A DNA stretch of 64,000 bases. Origin: P52-10 sp041397365. Its GTDB lineage: Bacteria; Pseudomonadota; Alphaproteobacteria; Rhizobiales; Xanthobacteraceae. The stretch covers positions 62,001 to 126,000 of the forward strand of contig JAWKWT010000003.1 in NCBI GenBank assembly GCA_041397365.1, given 5' to 3'. The translations under genes were made by a program, and so were the position numbers. The notes below the pieces were generated by a model. That model was not told the DNA's origin and ran no database searches. It saw only the letters and a list, made by a program, of their open reading frames with translations. Shown piece by piece: positions 47,353 through 55,572 of this stretch (position 1 is its first letter; every line of letters starts with the position of its first letter).

Positions 47353-48099
47353 TCACCCGCCCATCTTCGCCATCAAGGCGTCGGACACCTCGAAATTGGC
47401 GTAGACGTTCTGCACATCGTCATGCTCGTTCAGCAGGTCGATGAGCTTCAGCAGCTTTTCACCGGCCTCGTCGTCGACGGCGATGGTGTTCTGCGGCTTC
47501 CAAGTCAGCGCCGCCTTGCGCGGCTCGCCGAATTTTGCCTCAAGCGCCTTGGCAACCTCGTGCAGCGACTCCTGCGAGGCATAGACCTCGTGGCCGCTTT
47601 CGCCGGAGGAGACGTCGTCCGCGCCGGCCTCGATCGCCGCTTCCATCATCGCGTCTTCGCTGGCGACGCCGGAATCGTATTCGATCACGCCGAGGCGGTC
47701 GAACATGAACGACACCGCGCCGGTCTCGGCAAGGTTGCCGCCGGATTTGGTGAAGAAGGAGCGGATGTCGGAAGCCGCGCGGTTGCGGTTGTCAGTGAGC
47801 GCCTCGACGATCACCGCGACCCCGCCGGGACCGTAGCCCTCGTAGCGGATCTCGTCGTAGTTGTCGCCGTCATTGCCGGCGGCCTTCTTGATCGCGCGCT
47901 CGATATTGTCCTTCGGCATGTTCTCCTGCCGGGCGGCGATCACGGCGGCCCGCAGGCGGGGGTTCATCGAAGGGTCGGGCGTGCCGAGCTTGGCCGCGAC
48001 GGTGATTTCACGCGCAAGTTTCGAGAACAGCTTGGACTTCTGCGCGTCCTGCCGCCCCTTGCGGTGCATGATGTTCTTGAATTGGGAATGGCCTGCCAT
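47353..48099 (-). CDS. YebC/PmpR-family transcriptional regulator or ribosome factor
   Basis: A 248-residue protein of the universal YebC/TACO1 family: MAGHSQFKNIMHRKGRQDAQKSKLFSKLAREI, NMPKDNIERAIKKAAG, YEGYGPGGVAVIVE and SGGNLAETGAVSFMF. YebC is linked to ruvC across bacteria; proposed roles include gene regulation and relief of ribosome stalling at polyproline. Intact. Confidence 0.95.
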   Translation of the reverse strand: MAGHSQFKNIMHRKGRQDAQKSKLFSKLAREITVAAKLGTPDPSMNPRLRAAVIAARQENMPKDNIERAIKKAAGNDGDNYDEIRYEGYGPGGVAVIVEALTDNRNRAASDIRSFFTKSGGNLAETGAVSFMFDRLGVIEYDSGVASEDAMMEAAIEAGADDVSSGESGHEVYASQESLHEVAKALEAKFGEPRKAALTWKPQNTIAVDDEAGEKLLKLIDLLNEHDDVQNVYANFEVSDALMAKMGG

Positions 48100-48172
48100 C
48101 GTCTCTCCGGGCAAAATCGCGGTGCGTTATAGTCCCGGCGACGGCGGAATTAAAGTGGGACCGCCGAGACGG

Positions 48173-48992
48173 TCACGCCCAGAATTGCGGCACGGCCCGT
48201 TCCAGCCCGCCCCCGAGCCGCACCGGCGCGATCTTTGTGGCGCGGCCGCTGCGGTCGTCGGTCTCCACGGCCACACCGCTCAGCGTGGCGTTGCCACCCG
48301 CCGGCTCGTAGCGACCCGTGGTCAGGCCGGTGACGAAACGCGAGAGCGGCTCGTCCTTGTCCATGCCGATCACGCTGTCATAGTCGCCGGTCATGCCGGC
48401 GTCGGTCATGTAGGCGGTGCCGCCGCCGAGGATGCGATGATCGGCGGTTGGGATATGCGTGCGTGCCGACCACCAGCGAGGCGCGGCCATCGCAGAAATG
48501 GCCCATCGCCTGTTTCTCGCTGGTCGCCTCCGCGTGGAAATCGACGACGATGGCGTCCGCGCCCTGCCCAAGCTTGCAGGCTTCCAGCTCGCGATCGACC
48601 GCGCCGAACGGATCGTCCAGCGGCTCCATGAAGATGCGGCCCTGCGCGTTGACGACCAGCACCCTCGCGCCGTTCGCGGCCTCCACCATCGCCGCGCCGC
48701 GGCCGGGATTGCTCTTCGGGAAATTGATCGGGCGGATCAACGCCGGCACGCGCGCGATGAACACCAGCGCCTCGCGCTGCCGCCACGCATGATTGCCGAG
48801 CGTGACGACATCCGCGCCGGCATCGGTGAACTCATGATAGATCGCCTCGGTGATGCCGAAGCCGCCGGCCGCGTTCTCGCCATTGACGATGACGAGATCG
48901 AGCTTCCAGTCCCGCTTGATGATGGGCAGATGCTCGGCGATCGCATTGCGGCCGCTGCGGCCCACCACGTCGCCGACGAACAGAATGCGCAA
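48173..48992 (-). pseudogene. YmdB-family metallophosphoesterase (TIGR00282), frameshifted
   Basis: YmdB enzymes are cyclic-nucleotide phosphodiesterases that can control biofilm programmes. Metal motifs MRILFVGDVVGRSGR, VIVNGENAAGGFG and TLGNHAW are intact, but the last, normally GTHTHxPTAD, is split: one frame ends VVGTHAYPN, the next resumes THIPTADHRILGGGTAYMTDAGMTGDYDS to the stop at 48173. Two bases of a CA/AC run (about 48460-48466) are missing. Repaired, the protein is about 273 residues. The start lies 3 bases from the fcl stop, suggesting an operon. Confidence 0.85.
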
Positions 48993-48995
48993 GAA

Positions 48996-49559
48996 CTAAC
49001 TCCTGAAGTCAATAACCTCACGCTCCGTTAGCACACAATCGAGGCGCTCGTCGTGCTCCCCGGCCGGAACGGCCTCGACCTCCTGCGCGGCGAAGGCGAT
49101 GCCGACGGCCACCACCACCCGCCGCTTGCGCAAATCCGCCAGCGTGCGGTCGTAGAAGCCCGCCCCATAGCCGATCCGGCGGCAGGCGCGGTCGAACGCC
49201 ACCAGCGGGACAAGCATGATGTCGGGCTCGACATCCATCGCCTGCGGTCCCGGCTGGAGAATGCCGAAGGGGCCCGCGACGAGCTGCGCGCCCTGCCGCC
49301 ATTCGGAAAAGGTCAGCGGCCTCTCGCGCGCGGCGACCACGGGCAGCGCGAGCTGCGCGCCCTTCGCCGCGAGGCTGCGCATCAGCGGCACTGGATCGCA
49401 CTCGCCGCGGATCGGCGAATAGCCGGCGACGACGGTGCCCTCGCCGAGCGGCACCGGAAAGCGGCGCGCGGCGATCGCCTGCGCTGCGCTGCGCCGCTCG
49501 GCGGCAGGCAGCGCGTCGCGCCGCGCGAGCGCGGTTTCGCGCAGGGATTTTTTGGTCAC
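48996..49559 (-). CDS. 5-formyltetrahydrofolate cyclo-ligase
   Basis: Converts 5-formyl-THF to 5,10-methenyl-THF in an ATP-dependent step. From GTG 49559 it is 187 residues with KKSLRETALARRDALPAAER, GYSPIRGECDPVPLM, the substrate segment FGILQPG and the signature RIGYGAGFYDRTLADL. In many proteobacteria this gene (fcl/ygfA) follows 6S RNA and zapA, exactly the order here, and can be cotranscribed with 6S RNA. Confidence 0.93.
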   Translation of the reverse strand: MTKKSLRETALARRDALPAAERRSAAQAIAARRFPVPLGEGTVVAGYSPIRGECDPVPLMRSLAAKGAQLALPVVAARERPLTFSEWRQGAQLVAGPFGILQPGPQAMDVEPDIMLVPLVAFDRACRRIGYGAGFYDRTLADLRKRRVVVAVGIAFAAQEVEAVPAGEHDERLDCVLTEREVIDFRS

Positions 49560-49606
49560 GTCGCCTGTCTGCACCTGCCGCTGCCTCGCCTCACCACATT
49601 GCTCCG

Positions 49607-49705
49607 TCATCACCCGCGAAAGCGGGCGATCCAGCAACCTCGGACATCAGGGATTTTCACGCGCGCCCCGGCATACTGGATGCCCGCTTTATGGCGGGCA
49701 CGACG
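49607..49705. repeat. Dispersed rhizobial palindrome cluster between 6S RNA and fcl
   Basis: Two palindromes in tandem: CCCGC-GAAA-GCGGG (49613-49626) and a perfect 7-base stem TGCCCGC / GCGGGCA (49681-49700), with flanking gtcatcacc and gcacgac ends. These are typical of genome-wide rhizobial repeats. The RNA between 6S RNA and fcl therefore folds strongly, which may separate the two products. Confidence 0.7.
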
Positions 49706-49739
49706 CAAATGAGCGCAAAATGATCTGAGACGCAAACAG

Positions 49740-49861
49740 CGCGAAGCCGCGATGGCCGTTGGAGGCTCGATCCCGGGTTCCCTACGAAAGTAGGTGGGCA
49801 CCGTGTGTCCGGACCCACGGGTCCGGCCAGGGACAGCTCCCTTAAGGATCGATAAGGCCCC
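49740..49861 (-). ncRNA. ssrS: 6S RNA (SsrS)
   Basis: 6S RNA mimics an open promoter and sequesters housekeeping RNA polymerase. The gene sits between zapA and fcl, its classic place. On the minus strand it shows consecutive local hairpins GGGAGC-TGTCCC (49830-49841), GGACCC-GTGGGTCC (49811-49824) and CCTAC-TTTC-GTAGG (49781-49794), with GGAACCCGGGATCGAGCCTCC sequence matching alphaproteobacterial 6S RNAs. A -10-like CATAAT lies at 49866-49871, giving a start near 49860. Ends are approximate. Confidence 0.8.
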
Positions 49862-49893
49862 GGGGATTATGCTCCTGACGCACCTCGCAGCTT

Positions 49894-49920
49894 CGCAATC
49901 ACAATGTAGCTATGATTGCG
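49894..49920. terminator. Inverted repeat downstream of zapA
   Basis: A perfect 8-base stem CGCAATCA / TGATTGCG lies between zapA and the 6S promoter on the minus strand. There is no U run after it on that strand, so termination is uncertain. It may be a processing or Rho-linked element. Confidence 0.4.
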
Positions 49921-49948
49921 GTCCACCGCCAGCGGCGCGCGCGAGCGA

Positions 49949-50344
49949 TCAGCCCAGCGCCATCGAACTGCCGGTCGGCCGGCTGAGCGCCAGCGTCAGC
50001 CGCTCAAGACGCTCGGCCGCTTCGTCCAGCACGGTCGCGACGGTCGTTTCCGCGCGCTCGGCGCGTTCGTCCGCGCCCGCTCGCGCCGCCTTCAGCGCGC
50101 TGATTTCCGTCTCCAGCCTGACGATCCGCACTTTCGCGTCGAGCAGTTCGTCGGCGATCATCAGCGCCGCCATCACCGTGAGGCGGGAATCGCCGACCTC
50201 GCCGAAGCGCGCGCGAATATCGTTGATCCGCGCATCAAAACCTTCGGCGAGCGTCGTCAGCCGCTCCTCCTGGCCCGCCTCGCAGGCCATGCGGAACTGG
50301 CGGCCGTTGATCGCGACATTGACGCTGCTATTGGGGCTGTTCAT
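49949..50344 (-). CDS. zapA: Cell division protein ZapA
   Basis: ZapA bundles FtsZ filaments at the division site. It is 131 residues: a globular start (NVAINGRQFRMACEAGQEERLTTLAEGFDARINDIRARFGEVGDSRLTVMAALMIADELL) and a C-terminal coiled coil (VRLETEISALKAARAG...LDEAAERLERLTLALS). It overlaps the DUF4164 gene by 4 bases (ATGA) and lies directly upstream of 6S RNA. Confidence 0.92.
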   Translation of the reverse strand: MNSPNSSVNVAINGRQFRMACEAGQEERLTTLAEGFDARINDIRARFGEVGDSRLTVMAALMIADELLDAKVRIVRLETEISALKAARAGADERAERAETTVATVLDEAAERLERLTLALSRPTGSSMALG

Positions 50345-50652
50345 GGCGATGGCTCCGTTTTCAGCACCGCGCGGATGGTCTCGATCGCTCCGTCAATCCG
50401 CTCGGCGATGTTGCGGTTGGCGTCCTCCAGCACCCGCGCGCGGGAGAGCGAGGTGTCGAGTTCATCGGCAAGGCGCGAGCGGTCGACGCCGAGCGACTGG
50501 ATGCGCGCGGCCAGATTGTCCTGGCTGCGGTCGTTTTCCTGCCGCCGCTCGACCACCACCTCCAGCGCGTCGAGCGCCGCGTTCAGCTTGCGAATCGCGG
50601 CGGCGAGCGCGGTGGATTCGGAACCCCTGTCGTGATCGGGAAGATCGTTCAC
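50341..50652 (-). CDS. DUF4164 coiled-coil protein
   Basis: A 103-residue coiled-coil protein (ALAAAIRKLNAALDALEVVVERRQE...RARVLEDANRNIAERIDGAIETIRAVL) of the DUF4164 family, regularly encoded just before zapA in Rhizobiales. It may work with ZapA in division; this is inferred from gene order and coupling. Divergent from tkt. Confidence 0.88.
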   Translation of the reverse strand: MNDLPDHDRGSESTALAAAIRKLNAALDALEVVVERRQENDRSQDNLAARIQSLGVDRSRLADELDTSLSRARVLEDANRNIAERIDGAIETIRAVLKTEPSP

Positions 50653-50738
50653 GCTGACCCTCCTTTTCGCTGGTGCAGCACGGCTACCGATATCGCCTCC
50701 ACAGGCACGTAAGTCTTTTATCTCGCATGCGAATCAGC

Positions 50739-50765
50739 CTTTCGCCAAGCTCGGGCGGGCGAAAG
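50739..50765. promoter_or_regulatory. Inverted repeat in the zapA-tkt divergent promoter region
   Basis: A perfect 8-base inverted repeat CTTTCGCC / GGCGAAAG, 11-base spacer, in the 269-base gap between DUF4164 and tkt. It could be an operator for divergent control. Nothing else is recognisable there. Confidence 0.35.
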
Positions 50766-50921
50766 TGCCGATCTATGCACCGATATGCACCGCCCAGTGG
50801 GGCGCGAGCACGGCGCGATCTTGGAGTCTTGTGGCTGCGGTGATAAGCCCCGGCCACGCAAAAGCCGCAAAACGGCATTCTTCGCGCGTCCGTCTCGCTT
50901 TATCCAAGGAACCTGCCGGTC

Positions 50922-52910
50922 ATGACCCTGCGTGCCGATCCCTCCAAGATGGCGAACGCCATCCGCGCTCTCGCGATGGACGCCGTCGAACAGGCCAAAT
51001 CCGGCCATCCCGGCCTGCCGATGGGCGCGGCAGACATCGCCACCGTGCTGTTCACGCAGTTTCTGAAATTCGACGCCGCCGACCCGAAATGGCCGGATCG
51101 CGACCGCTTCGTGCTGTCGGCCGGCCACGGCTCGATGCTGCTCTATGCACTGCTCTATCTCACCGGCAATGACTCGATGACGATCGACGAGATCAAGCGC
51201 TTCCGCCAGCTCGGATCGCTGACGCCGGGGCATCCGGAAAACTTCGTCACCCCCGGCATCGAGACGACGACCGGCCCGCTCGGCCAGGGCATCGCCACCG
51301 CCGTCGGCATGGCGATGGCGGAGCGGCACCTCGCCGCGACCTTCGGCGGCGATCTTGTCGATCACCATACCTATGTCCTCGCCTCCGACGGCGACCTGAT
51401 GGAAGGCATCAGCCAGGAGGCGATCGCGCTCGCCGGCCACCTGAAGCTGAACCGGCTGATCGTGCTGTTCGACGACAACGGCATTTCCATCGACGGGCCG
51501 CTGTCGCTGGCCGACTCGGTGGACCAGCTAAAGCGCTTCGAATCCGCCGGCTGGGCGGCGGAGCGGATCGACGGCCACGACCCGAAGGCGATCGCCGCCG
51601 CGATCGAGCGGGCGCAGAAATCCGACCGTCCGTCGCTGATCGCCTGCAAGACCACCATCGCTTTCGGCGCGCCGACCAAGGCGGGCTCGGAAAAATCGCA
51701 CGGCTCGCCGCTGGGTGCGGAGGAAATCGCCGGCGCGCGCAAGAAGCTTGGCTGGGACGCGCCGCCGTTCGAAATTCCCGCCGACATTCTGAGCGCATGG
51801 CGCGCGGCCGGATCGCGCGGCAAGGCTGCACGTGAGGCATGGACGGCGCTTCTGTCGCAGAAGGACGTTGCGACCATCGCCGAGTTCAGCCGCCGCATCG
51901 AAGGCCAGCTCCCGGCCGAGCAGCTCGCCGCCGCCATCCGCGGCATGAAGCAGCAGCTCGCGGCAGCGCCGAAAGAGATCGCGACCCGCTCCGCCTCCGA
52001 GCAGACCCTGCATGTGCTGGCGGCGGCGGTGCCGGAACTGATCGGCGGCTCGGCCGACCTCACCGGCTCCAACAACACCCGCGCCAAGGACATGGCGGCG
52101 TTCTCCGCCAACAATTACGGCGGCCGCTTCGTGCACTACGGCATCCGCGAGCACGGCATGGCGGCGGCGATGAACGGCATGGCGCTGCATGGCGGCGTCA
52201 TCCCCTATTCCGGCACGTTCCTGGTTTTCTCCGACTATCTGCGGCCCTCGCTGCGGCTGGCGGCGCTGATGGGCGAGCGCGTCATCCATGTGCTGACGCA
52301 CGATTCCATCGGGCTCGGCGAGGACGGCCCGACGCATCAGCCGGTCGAGCATCTGGCGGCGCTGCGCGCGATTCCGAACTGCAACGTCTTCCGGCCCTGC
52401 GACACCGTGGAAACGCTCGAATGCTGGCAGCTTGCGCTGGAGGCGAAGGACCGCCCGAGCGTATTGGCGCTGACCCGCCAGAACCTGCCGCAGCTTCGCC
52501 TGACGAACGATGCGGACAACCGCTGCGCCAAGGGCGCCTACGAACTGGTCGCCGCCAAGGGCGAGGCGAAAGTCTCGATCTTTGCCTCCGGCTCGGAAGT
52601 ACAGATCGCGGTGGAGGCGCAGAAGCAACTCGCCGCCAAGGGCATTGCCGCGCGCGTCGTCTCGGTTCCCTGCATGGACCTGCTGCTCGAATTGCCGCAG
52701 GCGGAATTCGACGCGATCGTCGGCCATGCGCCCGTCAATATCGCCGTGGAAGCCGCGATCCGGATGGGCTGGGACGCGATCATCGGCCGCAACGGCGGGT
52801 TCGTCGGCATGTCCGGCTTCGGCGCCAGCGCCCCGGCCAAGGACCTTTATGCCCATTTCGGCATTACATCCGACGCCGTCGTGCGCGCAGCGGAGGAACG
52901 GCTGCGGTAG
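50922..52910 (+). CDS. tkt: Transketolase
   Basis: Thiamine-diphosphate enzyme of the pentose phosphate (and Calvin) pathway, moving two-carbon units between sugars. It is 662 residues with all domains: MDAVEQAKSGHPGLPMGAADIA, ThDP-binding GDLMEGISQEA...FDDNGISIDG, PYR domain catalytic Glu in GIREHGMAAAMNG, and PVEHLAALRAIPN. It heads the plus-strand carbon cluster tkt-gap-pgk-fba. Confidence 0.97.
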   Translation: MTLRADPSKMANAIRALAMDAVEQAKSGHPGLPMGAADIATVLFTQFLKFDAADPKWPDRDRFVLSAGHGSMLLYALLYLTGNDSMTIDEIKRFRQLGSLTPGHPENFVTPGIETTTGPLGQGIATAVGMAMAERHLAATFGGDLVDHHTYVLASDGDLMEGISQEAIALAGHLKLNRLIVLFDDNGISIDGPLSLADSVDQLKRFESAGWAAERIDGHDPKAIAAAIERAQKSDRPSLIACKTTIAFGAPTKAGSEKSHGSPLGAEEIAGARKKLGWDAPPFEIPADILSAWRAAGSRGKAAREAWTALLSQKDVATIAEFSRRIEGQLPAEQLAAAIRGMKQQLAAAPKEIATRSASEQTLHVLAAAVPELIGGSADLTGSNNTRAKDMAAFSANNYGGRFVHYGIREHGMAAAMNGMALHGGVIPYSGTFLVFSDYLRPSLRLAALMGERVIHVLTHDSIGLGEDGPTHQPVEHLAALRAIPNCNVFRPCDTVETLECWQLALEAKDRPSVLALTRQNLPQLRLTNDADNRCAKGAYELVAAKGEAKVSIFASGSEVQIAVEAQKQLAAKGIAARVVSVPCMDLLLELPQAEFDAIVGHAPVNIAVEAAIRMGWDAIIGRNGGFVGMSGFGASAPAKDLYAHFGITSDAVVRAAEERLR

Positions 52911-52924
52911 CAACAAAATGCGAG

Positions 52925-52944
52925 AGGTTGATGTGCCTCAACCT
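52925..52944 (+). terminator. Weak hairpin after tkt
   Basis: AGGTTGA / TCAACCT stem (7 bases) with loop TGTGCC, followed by GAAAAAG, sits 14 bases after the tkt stop. No clear U run, so it may only attenuate between tkt and gap. Confidence 0.4.
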
Positions 52945-53060
52945 GAAAAAGCCGTGCATTAGGCATAACCGCCGTTCAACGCTGCCCGGCCGCTGGCGCT
53001 GCCGCCCACCTGTTGAGCTAGGCGGCAAAAAGGGGTAGCAAAGCGCCCATATCGACCGTT

Positions 53061-53083
53061 ATCGCCCGGCTGAACCGGGCGAT
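53061..53083. promoter_or_regulatory. Perfect palindrome in the gap leader
   Basis: ATCGCCCGG / CCGGGCGAT, a perfect 9-base stem with loop CTGAA, lies 72 bases upstream of the gap start. It could be an operator or an mRNA-stabilising hairpin for the gap-pgk-fba transcript. Confidence 0.45.
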
Positions 53084-53155
53084 GTGCAACCGCCGACTTC
53101 CGTGGACGACATCCGTCGCCGCAGGGAGACCGCAGGCTTTTGGAGGAACGAGAGC

Positions 53156-54166
53156 ATGGCTATCCGGGTCGCCATCAATGGCTTTGGCCGCATCGGCCGC
53201 AACATCCTGCGCGGCATTTACGAGTCCGGCCGCAAGGACATCGAGGTGGTCGCCATCAACGACCTCGGTCCGGTCGAGACCAACGCCCATCTGCTGCGCT
53301 TCGACAGCGTGCATGGCCGCTTCCCCGGTGAAGTCACCGTCAAGGGCGACTCGATCAGCCTCGGCAACGGCAATGCGATCAAGGTGACCGCCGAGCGCGA
53401 TCCGGCCAAGCTGCCGTGGAAGGAGCTTGGCGTCGACATCGCGTTCGAATGCACCGGCATCTTCACCTCGAAGCAGCAGGCGGCGGCGCATCTCACCGCC
53501 GGCGCCAAGCGCGTGCTGGTGTCGGCCCCGGCCGACGGCGCGGACCTCACGGTGGTCTACGGCGTCAACCATGACAAGCTGACCAAGGATCACCTCGTCG
53601 TTTCCAACGGCTCCTGCACGACGAACTGTCTGGCTCCCGTCGCCAAGATCCTGAACGACACGGTCGGCATCGAGACCGGCTTCATGACGACGATCCACGC
53701 CTACACCGGCGACCAGCCGACGCTCGATACGATGCACAAGGATCTCTATCGCGGCCGCGCTGCGGCGCTGTCGATGATCCCGACCTCGACGGGCGCGGCG
53801 AAGGCCATCGGCCTCGTGCTGCCCGAACTGAACGGCAAGCTCGACGGCACCGCGATCCGCGTGCCGACGCCGAACGTCTCGGTGATCGACCTCAAGATCG
53901 TCGCCAAGAAGAAGACCGACGCCAAGGAAATCAACGAGGCGATGAAGCGCGCGGCCGAGCAGGAGCTGAAGGGCATCCTCGGCTACACCAACGCGCCGAA
54001 CGTCTCGATCGACTTCAACCACGACGCCCACTCCTCCACCTTCGCGATGGACCAGACCAAGGTGCAGGGCGGCAATCTCGTGCGCGTGCTCTCCTGGTAC
54101 GACAACGAATGGGGCTTCTCCAACCGCATGGCCGACACCGCCATCGCGATGGGCAAGCTGATCTAG
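53156..54166 (+). CDS. gap: Glyceraldehyde-3-phosphate dehydrogenase
   Basis: Glycolytic/gluconeogenic NAD enzyme converting GAP to 1,3-bisphosphoglycerate. It is 336 residues: Rossmann start MAIRVAINGFGRIGRN, catalytic Cys154 in SNGSCTTNCLAP, His181 in TTIHAYTGDQ, and C-terminal WYDNEWGFSNRM. Asp36 at the end of strand 2 (AINDLG) points to NAD use. A ggagg ribosome site precedes ATG 53156. Confidence 0.98.
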   Translation: MAIRVAINGFGRIGRNILRGIYESGRKDIEVVAINDLGPVETNAHLLRFDSVHGRFPGEVTVKGDSISLGNGNAIKVTAERDPAKLPWKELGVDIAFECTGIFTSKQQAAAHLTAGAKRVLVSAPADGADLTVVYGVNHDKLTKDHLVVSNGSCTTNCLAPVAKILNDTVGIETGFMTTIHAYTGDQPTLDTMHKDLYRGRAAALSMIPTSTGAAKAIGLVLPELNGKLDGTAIRVPTPNVSVIDLKIVAKKKTDAKEINEAMKRAAEQELKGILGYTNAPNVSIDFNHDAHSSTFAMDQTKVQGGNLVRVLSWYDNEWGFSNRMADTAIAMGKLI

Positions 54167-54180
54167 TTACGTTCCACGTC

Positions 54181-54290
54181 ATGGCCGGGCCATAGCCCGT
54201 CAAAGACGGGCGTAGACGCCCTGATGTCCCGGCCATCAACGTCTTAGGGACGTCGGCAAAGACGTAGATGCCCGGCATAAGGCCGGGCAT
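54181..54290. repeat. Tandem palindromes between gap and pgk
   Basis: The 141-base gap-pgk spacer is almost entirely palindromes: ATGGCCGGG / CCCGGCCAT (54181-54236) enclosing GCCCGT-CAAAG-ACGGGC (54195-54211), then ATGCCCGGC / GCCGGGCAT (54268-54290). This looks like a dispersed rhizobial repeat and would split or stabilise the gap-pgk message. Confidence 0.75.
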
Positions 54291-54307
54291 GACGGAGCGT
54301 AAAAGCC

Positions 54308-55498
54308 ATGAGCTTCAAAACCCTCGACGACATTGAGCTGAAGGGCAAGCGCGTGCTGCTGCGCGTCGACCTCAACGTGCCGATGGACAACGGCAAGGTC
54401 ACCGACCTCACCCGCATCGAGCGCGTCGCGCCGACCATCACCGAAATCTCCGACAAGGGCGGCAAAGTCATCCTGCTCGCGCATTTCGGCCGGCCGAAAG
54501 GCCGCGACCTGAAGGAATCGCTGAAGCCGGTCGCCGCAGCCGTGGCGCATGTCGTCAAGCGGCCGGTCGCGTTCGCCGACGACTGCATCGGCGAAGCTGC
54601 GGAAACGGCCATCGCGGCAATGAAGGATGGCGATATCCTCTGCTTGGAAAACACCCGTTTCCACAAGGAAGAGGAAAAGAACGATCCGGCTTTCGTCGAT
54701 GCGCTGGCGAAACTCGGCGACATCTGGGTGAACGACGCCTTCTCCGCCGCCCATCGCGCGCACGCCTCGACCGAGGGGCTGGGCCATAAACTTCCCGCCA
54801 TCGCCGGCCGCACCATGCAGGCCGAACTGGAAGCGCTGGACAAGGCGCTCGGCGCGCCGAAGAAACCGGTGATCGCCATCGTCGGCGGCGCGAAAGTCTC
54901 CACCAAGCTGGACCTGCTCGAAAACCTCGTGGCCAAGGTCGATGCGCTGGTGATCGGCGGCGGCATGGCCAACACGTTTTTGCACGCGCAGGGCATCGGC
55001 ATCGGCAAGTCGCTGGCGGAGAAGGATCTCGCCGCGACCGCGCTGCGCATCCTCGACAAGGCCGAGAAGGCGAACTGCGCGATCATCCTGCCGGTGGATG
55101 CGGTTGTCGCGTTCCACTTCGAGGCCAACGCGCCGTCGCACGCCTACGGGCTCGACGCGATTCCTGCCGACGGCATGATCCTCGATGTCGGCCCTCTCTC
55201 GATCGAGCGCATCAATTCGGCGATCGACGATGCGGCGACGCTGGTCTGGAACGGCCCGGTCGGTGCGTTCGAACTGACGCCGTTCGACAAGGGTACCATG
55301 TCGGCGGCAAAGCACGCCGCCGCGCGCACGAAGGCGGGCAAGCTGATTTCGGTGGCCGGCGGCGGCGATACGGTCGCGGCATTGAACGCGGCGAAGGTCT
55401 CCGATGATTTCACCTATGTCTCGACCGCTGGCGGCGCGTTCCTCGAATGGATGGAAGGCAAGCCGCTGCCGGGTGTCGAGGTGTTGAAGGCAAAATGA
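54308..55498 (+). CDS. pgk: Phosphoglycerate kinase
   Basis: Transfers phosphate from 1,3-bisphosphoglycerate to ADP. It is 396 residues: substrate-binding VLLRVDLNVPMDNGKV, LLAHFGRPKG, nucleotide motif KPVIAIVGGAKVSTKL and C-terminal VAGGGDTVAALN. In the gap-pgk-fba operon. Confidence 0.98.
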   Translation: MSFKTLDDIELKGKRVLLRVDLNVPMDNGKVTDLTRIERVAPTITEISDKGGKVILLAHFGRPKGRDLKESLKPVAAAVAHVVKRPVAFADDCIGEAAETAIAAMKDGDILCLENTRFHKEEEKNDPAFVDALAKLGDIWVNDAFSAAHRAHASTEGLGHKLPAIAGRTMQAELEALDKALGAPKKPVIAIVGGAKVSTKLDLLENLVAKVDALVIGGGMANTFLHAQGIGIGKSLAEKDLAATALRILDKAEKANCAIILPVDAVVAFHFEANAPSHAYGLDAIPADGMILDVGPLSIERINSAIDDAATLVWNGPVGAFELTPFDKGTMSAAKHAAARTKAGKLISVAGGGDTVAALNAAKVSDDFTYVSTAGGAFLEWMEGKPLPGVEVLKAK

Positions 55499-55509
55499 CG
55501 CAGCGTTCG

Positions 55510-55534
55510 GACCTGACGCTGACGAATTCAGGTC
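55510..55534 (+). promoter_or_regulatory. Hairpin between pgk and fba
   Basis: GACCTGA / TCAGGTC, 7-base stem with 11-base loop, in the 74-base pgk-fba spacer. It may be a weak attenuator or processing site. Confidence 0.35.
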
Positions 55535-55572
55535 GAAACTGATTTCTTTCACGAGATGCAGGAGACCCGAGC

